A stretch of 30,915 bases of DNA from Akkermansiaceae bacterium UBA2367 (GCA_002344525.1 DDTJ01000002.1:1-30915), one strand, 5' to 3'. Shown: positions 15,074-22,753, counted from the stretch's first letter. Program-made: numbers and translations. The notes: generated by a model from the letters alone, not told the origin.

Positions 15074-17458
15074 ATGACCCGCCTCGCCTCCATCACCTTC
15101 GCCAACGAATCGTGGGCTTGGGTCGCCGTGCTCTTCGGGATCGGGGCGCTCTTCGTCCTCCTTCTCACCTATCGCCGTTCCCCCCTCCGTGGCGGGGCCA
15201 AAACTGCAGCGATGATCCTGAAAGGCCTCGGTCTCGCCCTCCTCGCCCTCGCCTTGATGGAACCGGTCCATCTCGACGAAACGCCGAAGAAGCACGCCAA
15301 CGACGTCGCCATCCTCGCCGACAACTCCGCCGGTCTCGCCGTGCCGCTCGGGGAAGGCCGTGAGGCCCCCTCCGCCGCATTGCGCTCCGCCCTCGTCGGA
15401 CCCGCCCCCGACCAACCGCCCGCTTGGCTCGCGGCGGTCGCCGACACCTTCCGCGTCCAGCCCTTTCTCGTGGATCGCGGCCTGCGCCAGACCGCCGATT
15501 TCTCGGGACTCGACTTCACCCGCAACAGTTCCACCCTCGGAGCCGCCCTCGCGAACCTCGAAACTCGCTTCCGGGGCCGTCCCCTCGCCGCCGCCGTCCT
15601 CCTCACCGACGGCAACGCCACCGACGCCGCGGCCCTCGAAGCTTTCGCCGCGGCGCAGGAGGCCCTGCCCGAAGAACAACGCATCCCCCTCTTCCCCGTC
15701 GCCGTGGGCGAGACCGACCCCGCCGCCCGCGACCTCGCCGTGGCCCGTGTCAACGCGACGACGACGCAGTTCGAGGACGCGCAGGTGACCCTCGACATCG
15801 AGGCTGCCGCCCTCGGCGAATTTCCCGATCCGGTGGAGGTCTTCGTCCTGAACGAGAAGAATGACGAACTCGGCAAGAAGGACCTCGTTTTCCCGCCGGG
15901 CGCGGAACGCCGCTCCGTCCCCGTGCGGCTGCGTCTCGGCGGGGTGCCGCCCGGCGTGTCCTTCCTCACCGTCGGCATCCGCCAGACTGCGGCGAAGCCC
16001 TTGGCGCAGTTGACGGAGAAGAACGACCGCGTCCGCGTCTCCGTGAACCGGGGCAGCGGCCCCTACCGCATCCTCTACCTCAGCGGACGGCCGAACTGGG
16101 AATACAAATTCCTCCGCCGCGCCATCGCCGGCGACGCCGAGCTCGATCTCGTCGCCCTCATCCGCATCGCCAAGCGCGAGCCGAAGTTCGAATGGCGGGG
16201 CCGCTCCGGCGAGAGCAGCAACCCGCTTTTCCGCGGCTTCAACCGGGACATCCCCGAGGAGACGCAGCGCTACGACCAGCCCGTTCTCGTGCGGCTCAAC
16301 ACCGCGTCGCCCGAGGAGCTGCGCGACGGCTTCCCCAAGACGGCGGAGGCGCTGTTCACCACCTACCGCGCCATCGTCCTCGACGACCTCGAGGCCGAGT
16401 TCTTCACCGCCGAGCAGCAGGAGCTGATCGACCGCTTCGTCGCCGTGCGCGGCGGCACAGTGGTCATGTTAGGCGGGCAGGAGTCCTTCCAGCGCGGCGG
16501 CTGGAACAACACGCCCGTGGGACGTTTGCTTCCCGTCTATCTCGACCACACCGAGGCCGGGGAGCCCGCCCTCGACGCGACCTACAACCTCACCCGCGAG
16601 GGCTGGCTGGAGGACTGGATGCGCCTCCGCGCCGGGCAGGAGGAGGAGGAAATCCGCCTCGCCTACATGCCGCCTTTCTTCGCGGTGAACCGCATCCCCG
16701 CGATCAAGCCGGGGGCGAGCATCCTCTCCACCGTGACCGACCGCGAGGGCCGAGTCCTCCCCGCCCTGATCACACATCGCTACGGAGCGGGCCGCGCCGC
16801 CGCCCTCACCGTGGCCGACGTCTGGCGCTGGGGCATGAAGGACGCCGAGCAGCAAGCCGAGATGGGCAAGATGTGGCGGCAGTTCCTCCGCTGGACCGTC
16901 ACCGACGCGCCCGCCCGCGTCGAGGTGGAGAAGGAGGAGGTGGACGAGGGCGCGATCCCCGTGACCAAGGTCTCGGTGCGGGTGCGGGATCTGAAGTTCG
17001 ACCCGCAGGATGACGCCACCGTGCTCCTCACGGTGAAGGATCTCGACGGCGCGACGCGCAGCTTCACCGCCGAGCCATCGCTGGATGAACCCGGCCTCTT
17101 CACCGCCGAGCATCTCGCGGAGGAGAGCGCGGGCTACCGCATCGAGGCGAAGGTCGTCGATGGCGAAGGCAAAGAAGTCGGCACCGGCGAAGTCGCCCGC
17201 GCCCTCAACCCCGAGGCGGCGGAGTTCGCCCGGCTCGGACCCGACACCGCCCTCCTCGACCGGCTCGCGAAGGCCACGGGCGGGGAATTGCTGACGCTCG
17301 GCGATTTGTCGCGTCTGCCGGGCTTGCTCGAGAAACTCGACCTGCCCGTCGTTGAGGTGAAGCAGCGTCCGCTCTGGCATACGCCTTGGCTGTTCCTGCT
17401 GGCGCTGTTGTGTTTTCTCGGCGAATGGGGATTGCGGAGGCGGCGGGGGACGATTTGA
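15074..17458 (+). CDS. VWA-like membrane protein with glutamine-amidotransferase-like domain (Bat-type operon)
   Basis: The 794-residue protein starts with two membrane segments (about residues 14-33 and 47-62). A VWA-like domain follows, whose MIDAS start reads ADNSAG (about 82-87) instead of DxSxS: the last Ser is Gly. LLTDGNATD is present further on. Residues about 330-370 hold YRILYLSGRPNWEYKFLRRA, and about 440-490 hold VAVRGGTVVMLGGQESF, both typical of the class I glutamine-amidotransferase-like region of such proteins. The final membrane segment is at about 772-787 (WLFLLALLCFLGEWGL). It probably partners the BatA-like and DUF4175-like proteins; most of it would be periplasmic. No Shine-Dalgarno motif is seen. 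Confidence 0.82.
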   Translation: MTRLASITFANESWAWVAVLFGIGALFVLLLTYRRSPLRGGAKTAAMILKGLGLALLALALMEPVHLDETPKKHANDVAILADNSAGLAVPLGEGREAPSAALRSALVGPAPDQPPAWLAAVADTFRVQPFLVDRGLRQTADFSGLDFTRNSSTLGAALANLETRFRGRPLAAAVLLTDGNATDAAALEAFAAAQEALPEEQRIPLFPVAVGETDPAARDLAVARVNATTTQFEDAQVTLDIEAAALGEFPDPVEVFVLNEKNDELGKKDLVFPPGAERRSVPVRLRLGGVPPGVSFLTVGIRQTAAKPLAQLTEKNDRVRVSVNRGSGPYRILYLSGRPNWEYKFLRRAIAGDAELDLVALIRIAKREPKFEWRGRSGESSNPLFRGFNRDIPEETQRYDQPVLVRLNTASPEELRDGFPKTAEALFTTYRAIVLDDLEAEFFTAEQQELIDRFVAVRGGTVVMLGGQESFQRGGWNNTPVGRLLPVYLDHTEAGEPALDATYNLTREGWLEDWMRLRAGQEEEEIRLAYMPPFFAVNRIPAIKPGASILSTVTDREGRVLPALITHRYGAGRAAALTVADVWRWGMKDAEQQAEMGKMWRQFLRWTVTDAPARVEVEKEEVDEGAIPVTKVSVRVRDLKFDPQDDATVLLTVKDLDGATRSFTAEPSLDEPGLFTAEHLAEESAGYRIEAKVVDGEGKEVGTGEVARALNPEAAEFARLGPDTALLDRLAKATGGELLTLGDLSRLPGLLEKLDLPVVEVKQRPLWHTPWLFLLALLCFLGEWGLRRRRGTI

Positions 17459-17469
17459 GAGGCTCCTCG

Positions 17470-17553
17470 ATCTGCGAACATCCGCGTTTCATCCGCGGAA
17501 ATCTGCGCTCCCATTTTCTGACGTCGAAGTTCCCGCGAACTTCGCTGCGGGAC
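17470..17553. repeat. Half family-B repeat joined to a half family-A-like hairpin
   Basis: ATCTGCGAACATCCGCG, then ATCCGCGGAAATCTGCG (17470-17506) is the left arm of a family-B element. Its right arm is missing. Instead GTCGAAGTTCCCGCGAACTT, then CGCTGCG (17523-17549) follows, a variant of the right arm of family A. A composite of two truncated elements between the VWA gene and panE. Confidence 0.6.
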
Positions 17554-17558
17554 TTCGT

Positions 17559-18479
17559 TCAAATGGGCGCGTTTCCCGTCGCTGCGCAAATCTCGCGATA
17601 GAGCCGCTCCAGTTCGGGCACGGACACGCCGTGCGCCCTCGCCTCGCGCAGCGGTGCGCCCCAGATCGCCTCGACTTCGACGGCTTGTCCGGCGAGGAAA
17701 TCGACGAGGCTGGAGGGCTGGTAAGGCCCCATTTCGAGGGTGCCCCGGATGTTCCCCTCGATGAATTCCGCGTCGATGGCGTGCCCGAGCGCCGCCGCCA
17801 CCGCAACGACCTCGGCCATGAGGGCGCGGGTGCGGGCGTGCAGGGCCGGGTCGTCGAGGATTTGCCTCGTGTCGATCCCGCCCGCGGCGATGGAAAGCCC
17901 GTTGAAAGGCACGTTCCAGACCAGCTTGCGCCAGCGGGCGAGGCCGAGGTCTGGGAGGACGCGGCAGTCGAGTCCGGCGCGGACGAAGAGATCGGCGACC
18001 GGGGCGAGGGTCTCGGGATGAGAAAAAGCGCCCATTTCCACCTTGCCGTGGGCGAGGTGGTGGATCACGCCCGGTTCGCCCCGGTTGATGCAGACGAAGC
18101 AGAGTCCGCCGAGCACGGGACGGCCGGGGAAGTGCCGGGCGAGGAAGGCTTCGTTGCCGAGACCGTTCTGGAGGGTGAGCAGCGCCGTTTCCGCGTGGAG
18201 AAGCGGGGCGATGAGACCGGGCAGGGCCTCGTTCGCCGTCGTCTTCAGGGCGACGACGACGAGATCGACCGCTCCGATCTCCTCCGTCGTGGCGAAGGCC
18301 CGCACCGGATCGAGGTGGAGGTCGCCGGCGACGCTGTGGACGGTCAGCCCGCGTTCGCGCACCGCCGCGAGATCGCGGCGCATCAGGAAGGAGACCTCGG
18401 CGACCGGCGCGAGCCGGGCTCCGTAGTAGCCGCCGACCGAGCCGGAACCGACGATGGCGATGCGGGTGGGGATGGGCAT
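17559..18479 (-). CDS. panE: 2-dehydropantoate 2-reductase (ketopantoate reductase)
   Basis: The 306-residue protein begins with the NADP-binding RIAIVGSGSVGGYYGARLA (GxGxxG at about residues 11-16). It has VVALKTTAN and LLTLQNGLGNE, the catalytic-lysine region WRKLVWNVPFNGLSI, and the C-terminal PSSLVDFLAGQAVEVEAIWG, all characteristic of the ApbA/PanE family. The enzyme reduces 2-dehydropantoate to pantoate for pantothenate and coenzyme A synthesis in the cytoplasm. Length fits the family (about 300). The start is ATG 18479 (MPIPTRIA). It is a single gene, convergent with the Bat-like operon. Family members of similar sequence can act on other 2-oxo acids, so pantothenate synthesis is likely but not proven. 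Confidence 0.9.
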   Translation of the reverse strand: MPIPTRIAIVGSGSVGGYYGARLAPVAEVSFLMRRDLAAVRERGLTVHSVAGDLHLDPVRAFATTEEIGAVDLVVVALKTTANEALPGLIAPLLHAETALLTLQNGLGNEAFLARHFPGRPVLGGLCFVCINRGEPGVIHHLAHGKVEMGAFSHPETLAPVADLFVRAGLDCRVLPDLGLARWRKLVWNVPFNGLSIAAGGIDTRQILDDPALHARTRALMAEVVAVAAALGHAIDAEFIEGNIRGTLEMGPYQPSSLVDFLAGQAVEVEAIWGAPLREARAHGVSVPELERLYREICAATGNAPI

Positions 18480-18615
18480 GTCCCTTGGAGTTACGATGGG
18501 TGGAGCCGGGAATCAACCGGAGCTTCGGGCGGCACTCGCGGAATGCCAGGAATTGGAAAAAGAACGGCGTTTTGGAATCGACAGAATCGCTCTCTCGAAG
18601 CCACTATGACCAGAC

Positions 18616-19215
18616 ATGATCCGAAGGCACAACCTGAAGCAGTCGCTTTTCATTCCGATCCACTTGGTGCTTGGGGCGTTGGGCTACGGTATTTGCTGGT
18701 GGCTATTCACCTCGATGACAGGCTCCGTCTTCGAAGCCTTCGAGCCGCAGCTTCCTTCGGGGATCCACGGAAAACGCGAACTCGTGGCCGGTGGCATCGC
18801 ATGGATCGCGATCCTTGCCGCATCGTATGAAGGATGGAAGCTCTGGAATCAGGGCATCACGGAGTTGCCCGGCCTCCTCAGCGAGGTATATCCGCATTCG
18901 GGGTGGGGTGCCGGAGCGGGTTCGGCACGGTTCGACATGGCGGCGTGGTCCGTGGAATTCCGCCTTTTCCTGAATCTCATTCTCTGCGGCCCCCTGCAAC
19001 TGCTGGCCGCGTGGCAGCGGATGGGCAGCCGGATTCCTGATACCCCGGAGACGCATACCCGAATCGAGGAATGGAAAGCCTTCGCGGAATCTCAAAAAGG
19101 ATGGCATTCCGAAGCGCTCTACCATCGGGACGAGACGGCGCTGGAATGGTTGATCCAGATGGGATTCCTCGATTACAGCCCGACCAAGAGGCTCGTCGCG
19201 GTAAGGAATCGTTGA
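18616..19215 (+). CDS. Hypothetical membrane protein, 199 aa
   Basis: Three hydrophobic stretches are visible at about residues 10-33 (IPIHLVLGALGYGICWWLF), 56-72 (GGIAWIAILAASYEGW) and 113-132 (LFLNLILCGPLQLLAAW). A charged C-terminal part ends in DYSPTKRLVAVRNR. The first two are good membrane segments. The family is not recognised. The start is ATG 18616; no Shine-Dalgarno motif. The gene stands alone between panE and the first toxin-antitoxin pair and is somewhat lower in GC than its neighbours. Confidence 0.62.
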   Translation: MIRRHNLKQSLFIPIHLVLGALGYGICWWLFTSMTGSVFEAFEPQLPSGIHGKRELVAGGIAWIAILAASYEGWKLWNQGITELPGLLSEVYPHSGWGAGAGSARFDMAAWSVEFRLFLNLILCGPLQLLAAWQRMGSRIPDTPETHTRIEEWKAFAESQKGWHSEALYHRDETALEWLIQMGFLDYSPTKRLVAVRNR

Positions 19216-19225
19216 TTAGATTTTT

Positions 19226-19645
19226 TCAGAGTCTGAACCTTCTAACTTCCGCCAAGCGCAGCCCCGGAACCCGCCCGAATTCCGCCTCGTTCAAGGTCGC
19301 AAGCTCCCAGTCAAAATGGAGGCAGGTGGCGGCGATGATGAGATCGTGCGGACCGACGCTGATCCCTTTGGAGGCCAGCTCAGCCCAGAGCTTGGCGTGG
19401 GTTTTCGCGATTTCGAAATCGAAGGGGATGATCTCGACCCCTTTCTCGACCGATTCAAAAAAGGCCAGACGGCGGTCCTGGCGCTTCCCGACGGGAGCCC
19501 GCCAGCAGCCGTGGAGGAATTCCGAAGCGGTGATGGCGCTGATGCCGGTACGCCGTTCGCCCACGAACTCGCGGGCGAAACGCCGCCCATCCCAAGTTCC
19601 CCTTTCGTCGGCGATCAGCACCGAGCTGTCGAGCAGGAGGCTCAT
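19226..19645 (-). CDS. vapC: PIN-domain toxin, VapC type
   Basis: The 139-residue PIN protein opens LLLDSSVLIADE with the first catalytic Asp at residue 6. The second acid is in TASEFLHG and the third in VGPHDLIIAATC. The last block reads LATLNEAEF, with Asn where many VapC proteins have Asp. VapC toxins are ribonucleases, often cutting tRNA or rRNA, and are held inactive by the partner. The start overlaps the antitoxin stop by four bases (ATGA), indicating translational coupling; GGGGTGA just upstream can serve as a ribosome binding site. The gene converges on the membrane-protein gene, with only 10 bp between stops. Confidence 0.88.
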   Translation of the reverse strand: MSLLLDSSVLIADERGTWDGRRFAREFVGERRTGISAITASEFLHGCWRAPVGKRQDRRLAFFESVEKGVEIIPFDFEIAKTHAKLWAELASKGISVGPHDLIIAATCLHFDWELATLNEAEFGRVPGLRLAEVRRFRL

Positions 19646-19923
19646 TCACCCCAAGGAGTGGGCATGGGGCGGCGGTTCATTTCGCTCCGGCCTGCTTCGA
19701 TGTCGTCGGCGAAGGAGGCGGCTTCCTCCGGGGAAAGGCGGGGGGCTGATTCCAACGCAAGGGCGAGATCGATGCCGTTGGTTTCCCGGCGACGCTCGGG
19801 AACGATGCGGGCGACGACCGTTCCATTCCGGACCAAGACCGCCGTGTCCCCCCGATAGACGACGCGATTGATGAGATCGGAAAATCGGCGGGCCGCTTCA
19901 GTGACCGTAAGGGTGGTTTCCAT
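19642..19923 (-). CDS. Phd/YefM-type antitoxin
   Basis: The 93-residue protein has the Phd/YefM fold pattern: TVTEAARRFSDLINRVVYRG (about residues 6-25) followed by TAVLVRNGTVVARIVP. Its C-terminal tail is Glu/Pro-rich and would bind the toxin. It lies first in the operon with VapC, as expected. Such antitoxins bind their own promoter. A promoter with a palindrome over its -10 region lies directly upstream (19930-19958), and the start codon ATG 19923 is only six bases from the -10 box, so the message is probably leaderless. Confidence 0.85.
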   Translation of the reverse strand: METTLTVTEAARRFSDLINRVVYRGDTAVLVRNGTVVARIVPERRRETNGIDLALALESAPRLSPEEAASFADDIEAGRSEMNRRPMPTPWGE

Positions 19924-19929
19924 GTGTTG

Positions 19930-19958
19930 ATCATATAATCAGATTATCAGATTTTCAA
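19930..19958 (-). promoter_or_regulatory. Promoter and putative operator of the Phd-VapC operon
   Basis: On the minus strand, TTGAAA (19958-19953), a 17-base spacer and TATGAT (19935-19930) form a good sigma-70-type promoter. The ATG follows six bases after the -10 box. The perfect palindrome ATAATCAGATTAT (19935-19947) overlaps the -10 box and spacer and is a fitting site for autoregulation by the antitoxin. The AT-rich block stands out sharply from the surroundings. Confidence 0.6.
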
Positions 19959-20019
19959 CTCCAAGTTGAAACCCTCCCCCTCTTGACGAATCCCCGTCCT
20001 CCCCTTGATTGCCGCCGTC

Positions 20020-20751
20020 ATGTCGATCTCCCGCGAACTGCTCAAAGCCACGGACCAGCTCGTCTCGCGCTTGCGCGGGCTGCGCTTCGCCGATCCGGTG
20101 AGCCATGTCTACAACCCACTCGAATACGCCCGGGCCTCCCACGAGCTCTACGTCTCGCGCTTCGGCAACACGAAGAAGCGCGTCCTTTTTCTCGGGATGA
20201 ATCCGGGGCCTTGGGGCATGGCGCAGACGGGCGTGCCCTTCGGCGAGATCGCGGCGGTGCGGGACTGGATGGGAATTTCCGCGCCGGTCGGGAAGCCGTC
20301 CCCCGAGCATCCGAAGCGGCCCATCCTCGGCTTCGCCTGCGACAAGTCGGAGGTCAGCGGCCGTCGCCTCTGGGGGCTTTTCGCGGAGCGTTTCCCCAAG
20401 GCGGAGGATTTCTTCGCGGAGCACTACGTGGTGAACTACTGCCCGCTCGTTTGGATGGAGGCGAGCAGCCGCAACCGCACTCCCGACAAGCTCCCCGCCG
20501 CCGAGATGGCCCCGGTGGAGACGGCCTGCGACGCGTATCTGGGGGAGCATCTGCGGCTGTTGCAACCCGAGGTCGTCGTCGGTGTGGGCGGTTTCGCTGA
20601 GGCCTGCTTGGCGCGGGTCGCGCAGTCAACAGGGTCGGGTGCGAGAACGGGGAGGGTGCTGCATCCGAGCCCGGCGAGTCCGGCGGCGAACCGGGACTGG
20701 GCCGGCACGGCGGCGCGGCAGTTGCGGGAGTTGGGCGTGTGGAACGGGTAA
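20020..20751 (+). CDS. Uracil-DNA glycosylase, SMUG1-like
   Basis: The 243-residue protein carries the SMUG1 signature GMNPGPWGMAQTGVPFGE (about residues 59-76) in the water-activating loop and the C-terminal LHPSPASPAANRDW block with the catalytic-site His (about 215). VNYCPLVWME in the middle also fits. SMUG1 enzymes remove uracil and oxidised pyrimidines such as 5-hydroxymethyluracil from DNA in base excision repair. They are best known from animals, but bacterial homologues exist. I chose ATG 20020 (MSISRELL); a TTG at 20005 is in frame. No Shine-Dalgarno motif. It stands alone, followed by a REP-like repeat. Confidence 0.88.
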   Translation: MSISRELLKATDQLVSRLRGLRFADPVSHVYNPLEYARASHELYVSRFGNTKKRVLFLGMNPGPWGMAQTGVPFGEIAAVRDWMGISAPVGKPSPEHPKRPILGFACDKSEVSGRRLWGLFAERFPKAEDFFAEHYVVNYCPLVWMEASSRNRTPDKLPAAEMAPVETACDAYLGEHLRLLQPEVVVGVGGFAEACLARVAQSTGSGARTGRVLHPSPASPAANRDWAGTAARQLRELGVWNG

Positions 20752-20804
20752 AACCGCGAAAGGCCAGGGATCAAGGCATGTCTTCGACGAAGCAAAGCGC
20801 AGCC

Positions 20805-20887
20805 CGGTAGGGACGGCTGGCTCAGCCGTCCGCCATGGATGCGTGGCGCGACCTTCCGGCGGACGGCTGAGCCAGCCGTCCCTACCG
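20805..20887. repeat. Paired-hairpin REP-like element, family C
   Basis: CGGTAGGGACGGCTGGCTCA, continuing to GCCGTCCGCC, is repeated in inverted form at the right end (GGCGGACGGCTGAGCC, AGCCGTCCCTACCG). Each arm is itself a hairpin (GACGGCTGGCTCAGCCGTC). The foot is GTAG/CTAC. The arms match almost perfectly over about 29 bases. Confidence 0.9.
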
Positions 20888-20976
20888 AGTTCCGCGCCCG
20901 GATCAGGAGCGACTTTTCCCCGAAAACGTGGCTTAATCCCATGCCATTCACGAAAGGCACCCTAAAGTCACCTGCC

Positions 20977-21933
20977 ATGACCGACTCGCAACGCAGCCAG
21001 ACGCTCCTCCGCCAAGCGAGCTGGCTCTCGTTCTGGACGGGGGTGGCGATGCTGGCGATCAAGGTGGGCGCGTGGTGGGTGACGCGATCCTCGGCCATCC
21101 TCGGCGACGCGGCGGAATCGGTGGTCCATGTCGCCGCCGTGGGCTTCGTGGTCTACAGCCTGCGCCTTTCGCAGAAGCCGCCGGACGAGACGCATCCCTA
21201 CGGCCACGCGAAGATCACCTTCTTTTCGGCGGGCTTCGAGGGCGCGCTGATCTCCGTCGCCGGTCTCTTCATCATCTGGAAAGCCGTCGAGCAGTGGCTC
21301 GCGGGGGCGGAGCCGCAGCGCCTCGGCGAGGGGATCGCTCTGGTGACGCTGGCGCTGCTGGTCAACGGGGGCCTCGGCTGGCATCTGTTGAGGACGGGCA
21401 GGCGGAACCGCTCCCTGATCATCGAGGCCAATGGCCGCCATGTCCTCACCGACGCGTGGACGAGCATCGGGGTCCTCGTCGGGCTGGGGCTGGCCACGGC
21501 GACGGGATGGATGGGCTTCGACCCCCTTTGCGCCATCCTCGTGGGGCTGAACATCCTCTGGTCGGGGGGCGGGTTGATGCGCCGCAGCGCCGCCGGGCTC
21601 ATGGACCGCGCCGACCCGGAGGTGCAGGGCACCTTGGTCGCGCTGCTCGACTCCAGCGCGAAGAGGCACGGGGTGGCTTGGCACCAGATGCGGCATCGCC
21701 AGCTCGGCGACGGCAGTTGGATCGATTTCCATCTGGTCTTTCCCGACGAGACGACGGTGCGCGACGCCCATGCCGTCGCCAGCGAGATCGAGCGGGAAAT
21801 CCGCGACGAATTGGGCGAGGCGACCGTCGTCACGACCCATCTCGAACCGGCCGTGGACCACGAGCGCATCCACGGCCACGCTCCCGGCGAGACGCCGCCC
21901 GGAACGCCGGACGACGGGCATCTGCCGGATTGA
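20977..21933 (+). CDS. Cation diffusion facilitator (CDF) family metal transporter
   Basis: The 318-residue protein has the CDF layout. TSSAILGDAAESVVHVAAVG-like residues in the second membrane segment (Asp and Glu/His ligands, about residues 30-50) precede the HPYGHAKITFF motif (about 72-82). HVLTDAWTSIGV in segment five supplies the HxxxD metal site. A cytoplasmic C-terminal domain follows (IDFHLVFPDETTVRDAHAVA). These proteins export zinc, iron, cobalt or manganese with proton exchange; the metal is not readable here. The His-rich end (HERIHGHAPGE) may bind metal. The ATG at 20977 is preferred; one at 20941 is in frame. The frame continues back through repeat C, which I exclude. Confidence 0.9.
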   Translation: MTDSQRSQTLLRQASWLSFWTGVAMLAIKVGAWWVTRSSAILGDAAESVVHVAAVGFVVYSLRLSQKPPDETHPYGHAKITFFSAGFEGALISVAGLFIIWKAVEQWLAGAEPQRLGEGIALVTLALLVNGGLGWHLLRTGRRNRSLIIEANGRHVLTDAWTSIGVLVGLGLATATGWMGFDPLCAILVGLNILWSGGGLMRRSAAGLMDRADPEVQGTLVALLDSSAKRHGVAWHQMRHRQLGDGSWIDFHLVFPDETTVRDAHAVASEIEREIRDELGEATVVTTHLEPAVDHERIHGHAPGETPPGTPDDGHLPD

Positions 21934-22366
21934 AGGGGGGCAATGGATCAGGCCAATGGCGACCCCCTCTTCCCGTTCTCGCCGCCCTCGTGACCCATGA
22001 CCGCTGCCGTTGTTCCTTCGTGGCCGTATCCGGCGACAAGACCGCCCAGCTCGCCCGCGTCACGGGCAGTTGAGAGTGGAGAGGGGTGAATCGGAAGTCC
22101 GAAACATGGAACAACCGCTGATCTTTTCGGGTCTGGGAAAAATCAGCGGGGATCAGCGTCAATCAGCGGTCCCGCGAAGCGGTTTTGGGACTACGGGGCT
22201 GGTATCCAACGTCCTACCGCTTCGCGCGATTTTCCCGATTTTTGCTTTCCATCTGACGGGAAACGCGACAAGCTAAAGATGGATCGCGTCGGAACCCGTC
22301 TCCGGTAGGCCGGAAAACGGGATCGGAGGCGAGAACCAAGCAAATCCACCCCCTCCCCAATCCTCC
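21934..22366. other. 433-bp gap with ATCAGCG hairpins and no gene
   Basis: No convincing gene. A family-B-like stretch carries ATCAGCG three times (22142-22169) with CCGCTGATC upstream (22116-22124). It is followed by an 11-base perfect inverted repeat CGCGAAGCGGT / ACCGCTTCGCG (22173-22183 and 22216-22226). The last 100 bases before the lipoprotein gene may hold its promoter, but no clear boxes are seen. Confidence 0.6.
22116..22226. repeat. Family-B-like repeat, ATCAGCG version, plus an inverted repeat
   Basis: CCGCTGATC at the left faces AATCAGCGGGGATCAGCG, TCAATCAGCGG at the right. An inverted repeat CGCGAAGCGGT / ACCGCTTCGCG with a 32-base loop follows directly. The loop side holds CTACGGGGCTGGTATCC and CGTCCTACC, which again show a CTAC/GTAG foot. 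Confidence 0.6.
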
Positions 22367-22603
22367 ATGAGAAAATCCATCAAACTGAGCCTCCTCACCG
22401 TCGGTCTTGCCGCCGCCACCGCCCTTGTCTCCTGCACCCCCGGTGAAAGAGGTGCCCTTGTCGGCGGGGCCATCGGCGCGGGAGTCGGCGCCGCCGTCGG
22501 CGACGGTCCCGGTGCCCTCATCGGCGGGGCCATCGGCGCTGTCGCCGGTTCCGAGATCTCGAAGAAGCGCGCCTACCGGAACCGCCACTACCGCCGCTAC
22601 TGA
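22367..22603 (+). CDS. Glycine-zipper lipoprotein (YMGG/OmpA-type small lipoprotein)
   Basis: This 78-residue protein has a lipoprotein signal peptide: basic start MRKSIK, a hydrophobic stretch and the lipobox LVSC with Cys at about residue 23. The mature part has two glycine-zipper segments (LVGGAIGAGVGAAVG and LIGGAIGAVAGSEI) and a basic, Tyr-rich tail ending RNRHYRRY. Such proteins are lipid-anchored in the outer or inner membrane and resemble the Rickettsia 17-kDa-antigen-type glycine-zipper family. Function is not known precisely; envelope stress is a frequent association. It is a single gene followed by a long hairpin that may end transcription. Confidence 0.8.
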   Translation: MRKSIKLSLLTVGLAAATALVSCTPGERGALVGGAIGAGVGAAVGDGPGALIGGAIGAVAGSEISKKRAYRNRHYRRY

Positions 22604-22607
22604 TCCC

Positions 22608-22716
22608 CATCCTCCTACTCCTGCTCATCCTCTTACTCATACCTCCCGCTCGAATCTCGTGCGTCTCGGGACGTTCGATTGAGTATGGGTATGAGGAGGA
22701 GGACGAGTAGGAGAGG
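22608..22716. repeat. Long polypyrimidine/polypurine inverted repeat
   Basis: CATCCTCCTACTCCTGCTCA (from 22609), followed by TCCTCTTACTCATAC, can pair imperfectly with GTATGGGTATGAGGAGGAGG, ACGAGTAGGAGAGG, which ends at 22716. The stem is about 33 bp with mismatches around a 38-base centre. The frame opened through it toward the next gene is not counted as coding. It could act as a terminator for the lipoprotein gene or be another dispersed repeat. Confidence 0.55.
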
Positions 22717-22753
22717 AATGGCGGTGTTCTCTGGTCCGGGCTTGTGCTCGCGC

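Noticed and set aside
20839..20976. N-terminal extension of the CDF transporter
   Set aside because: The extra codons come from the right arm of REP-like element C; CDF proteins normally start close to the chosen ATG.
22010..22276. 88-codon frame between the CDF and lipoprotein genes
   Set aside because: It crosses the ATCAGCG repeat and an inverted repeat, and has no protein-like composition.
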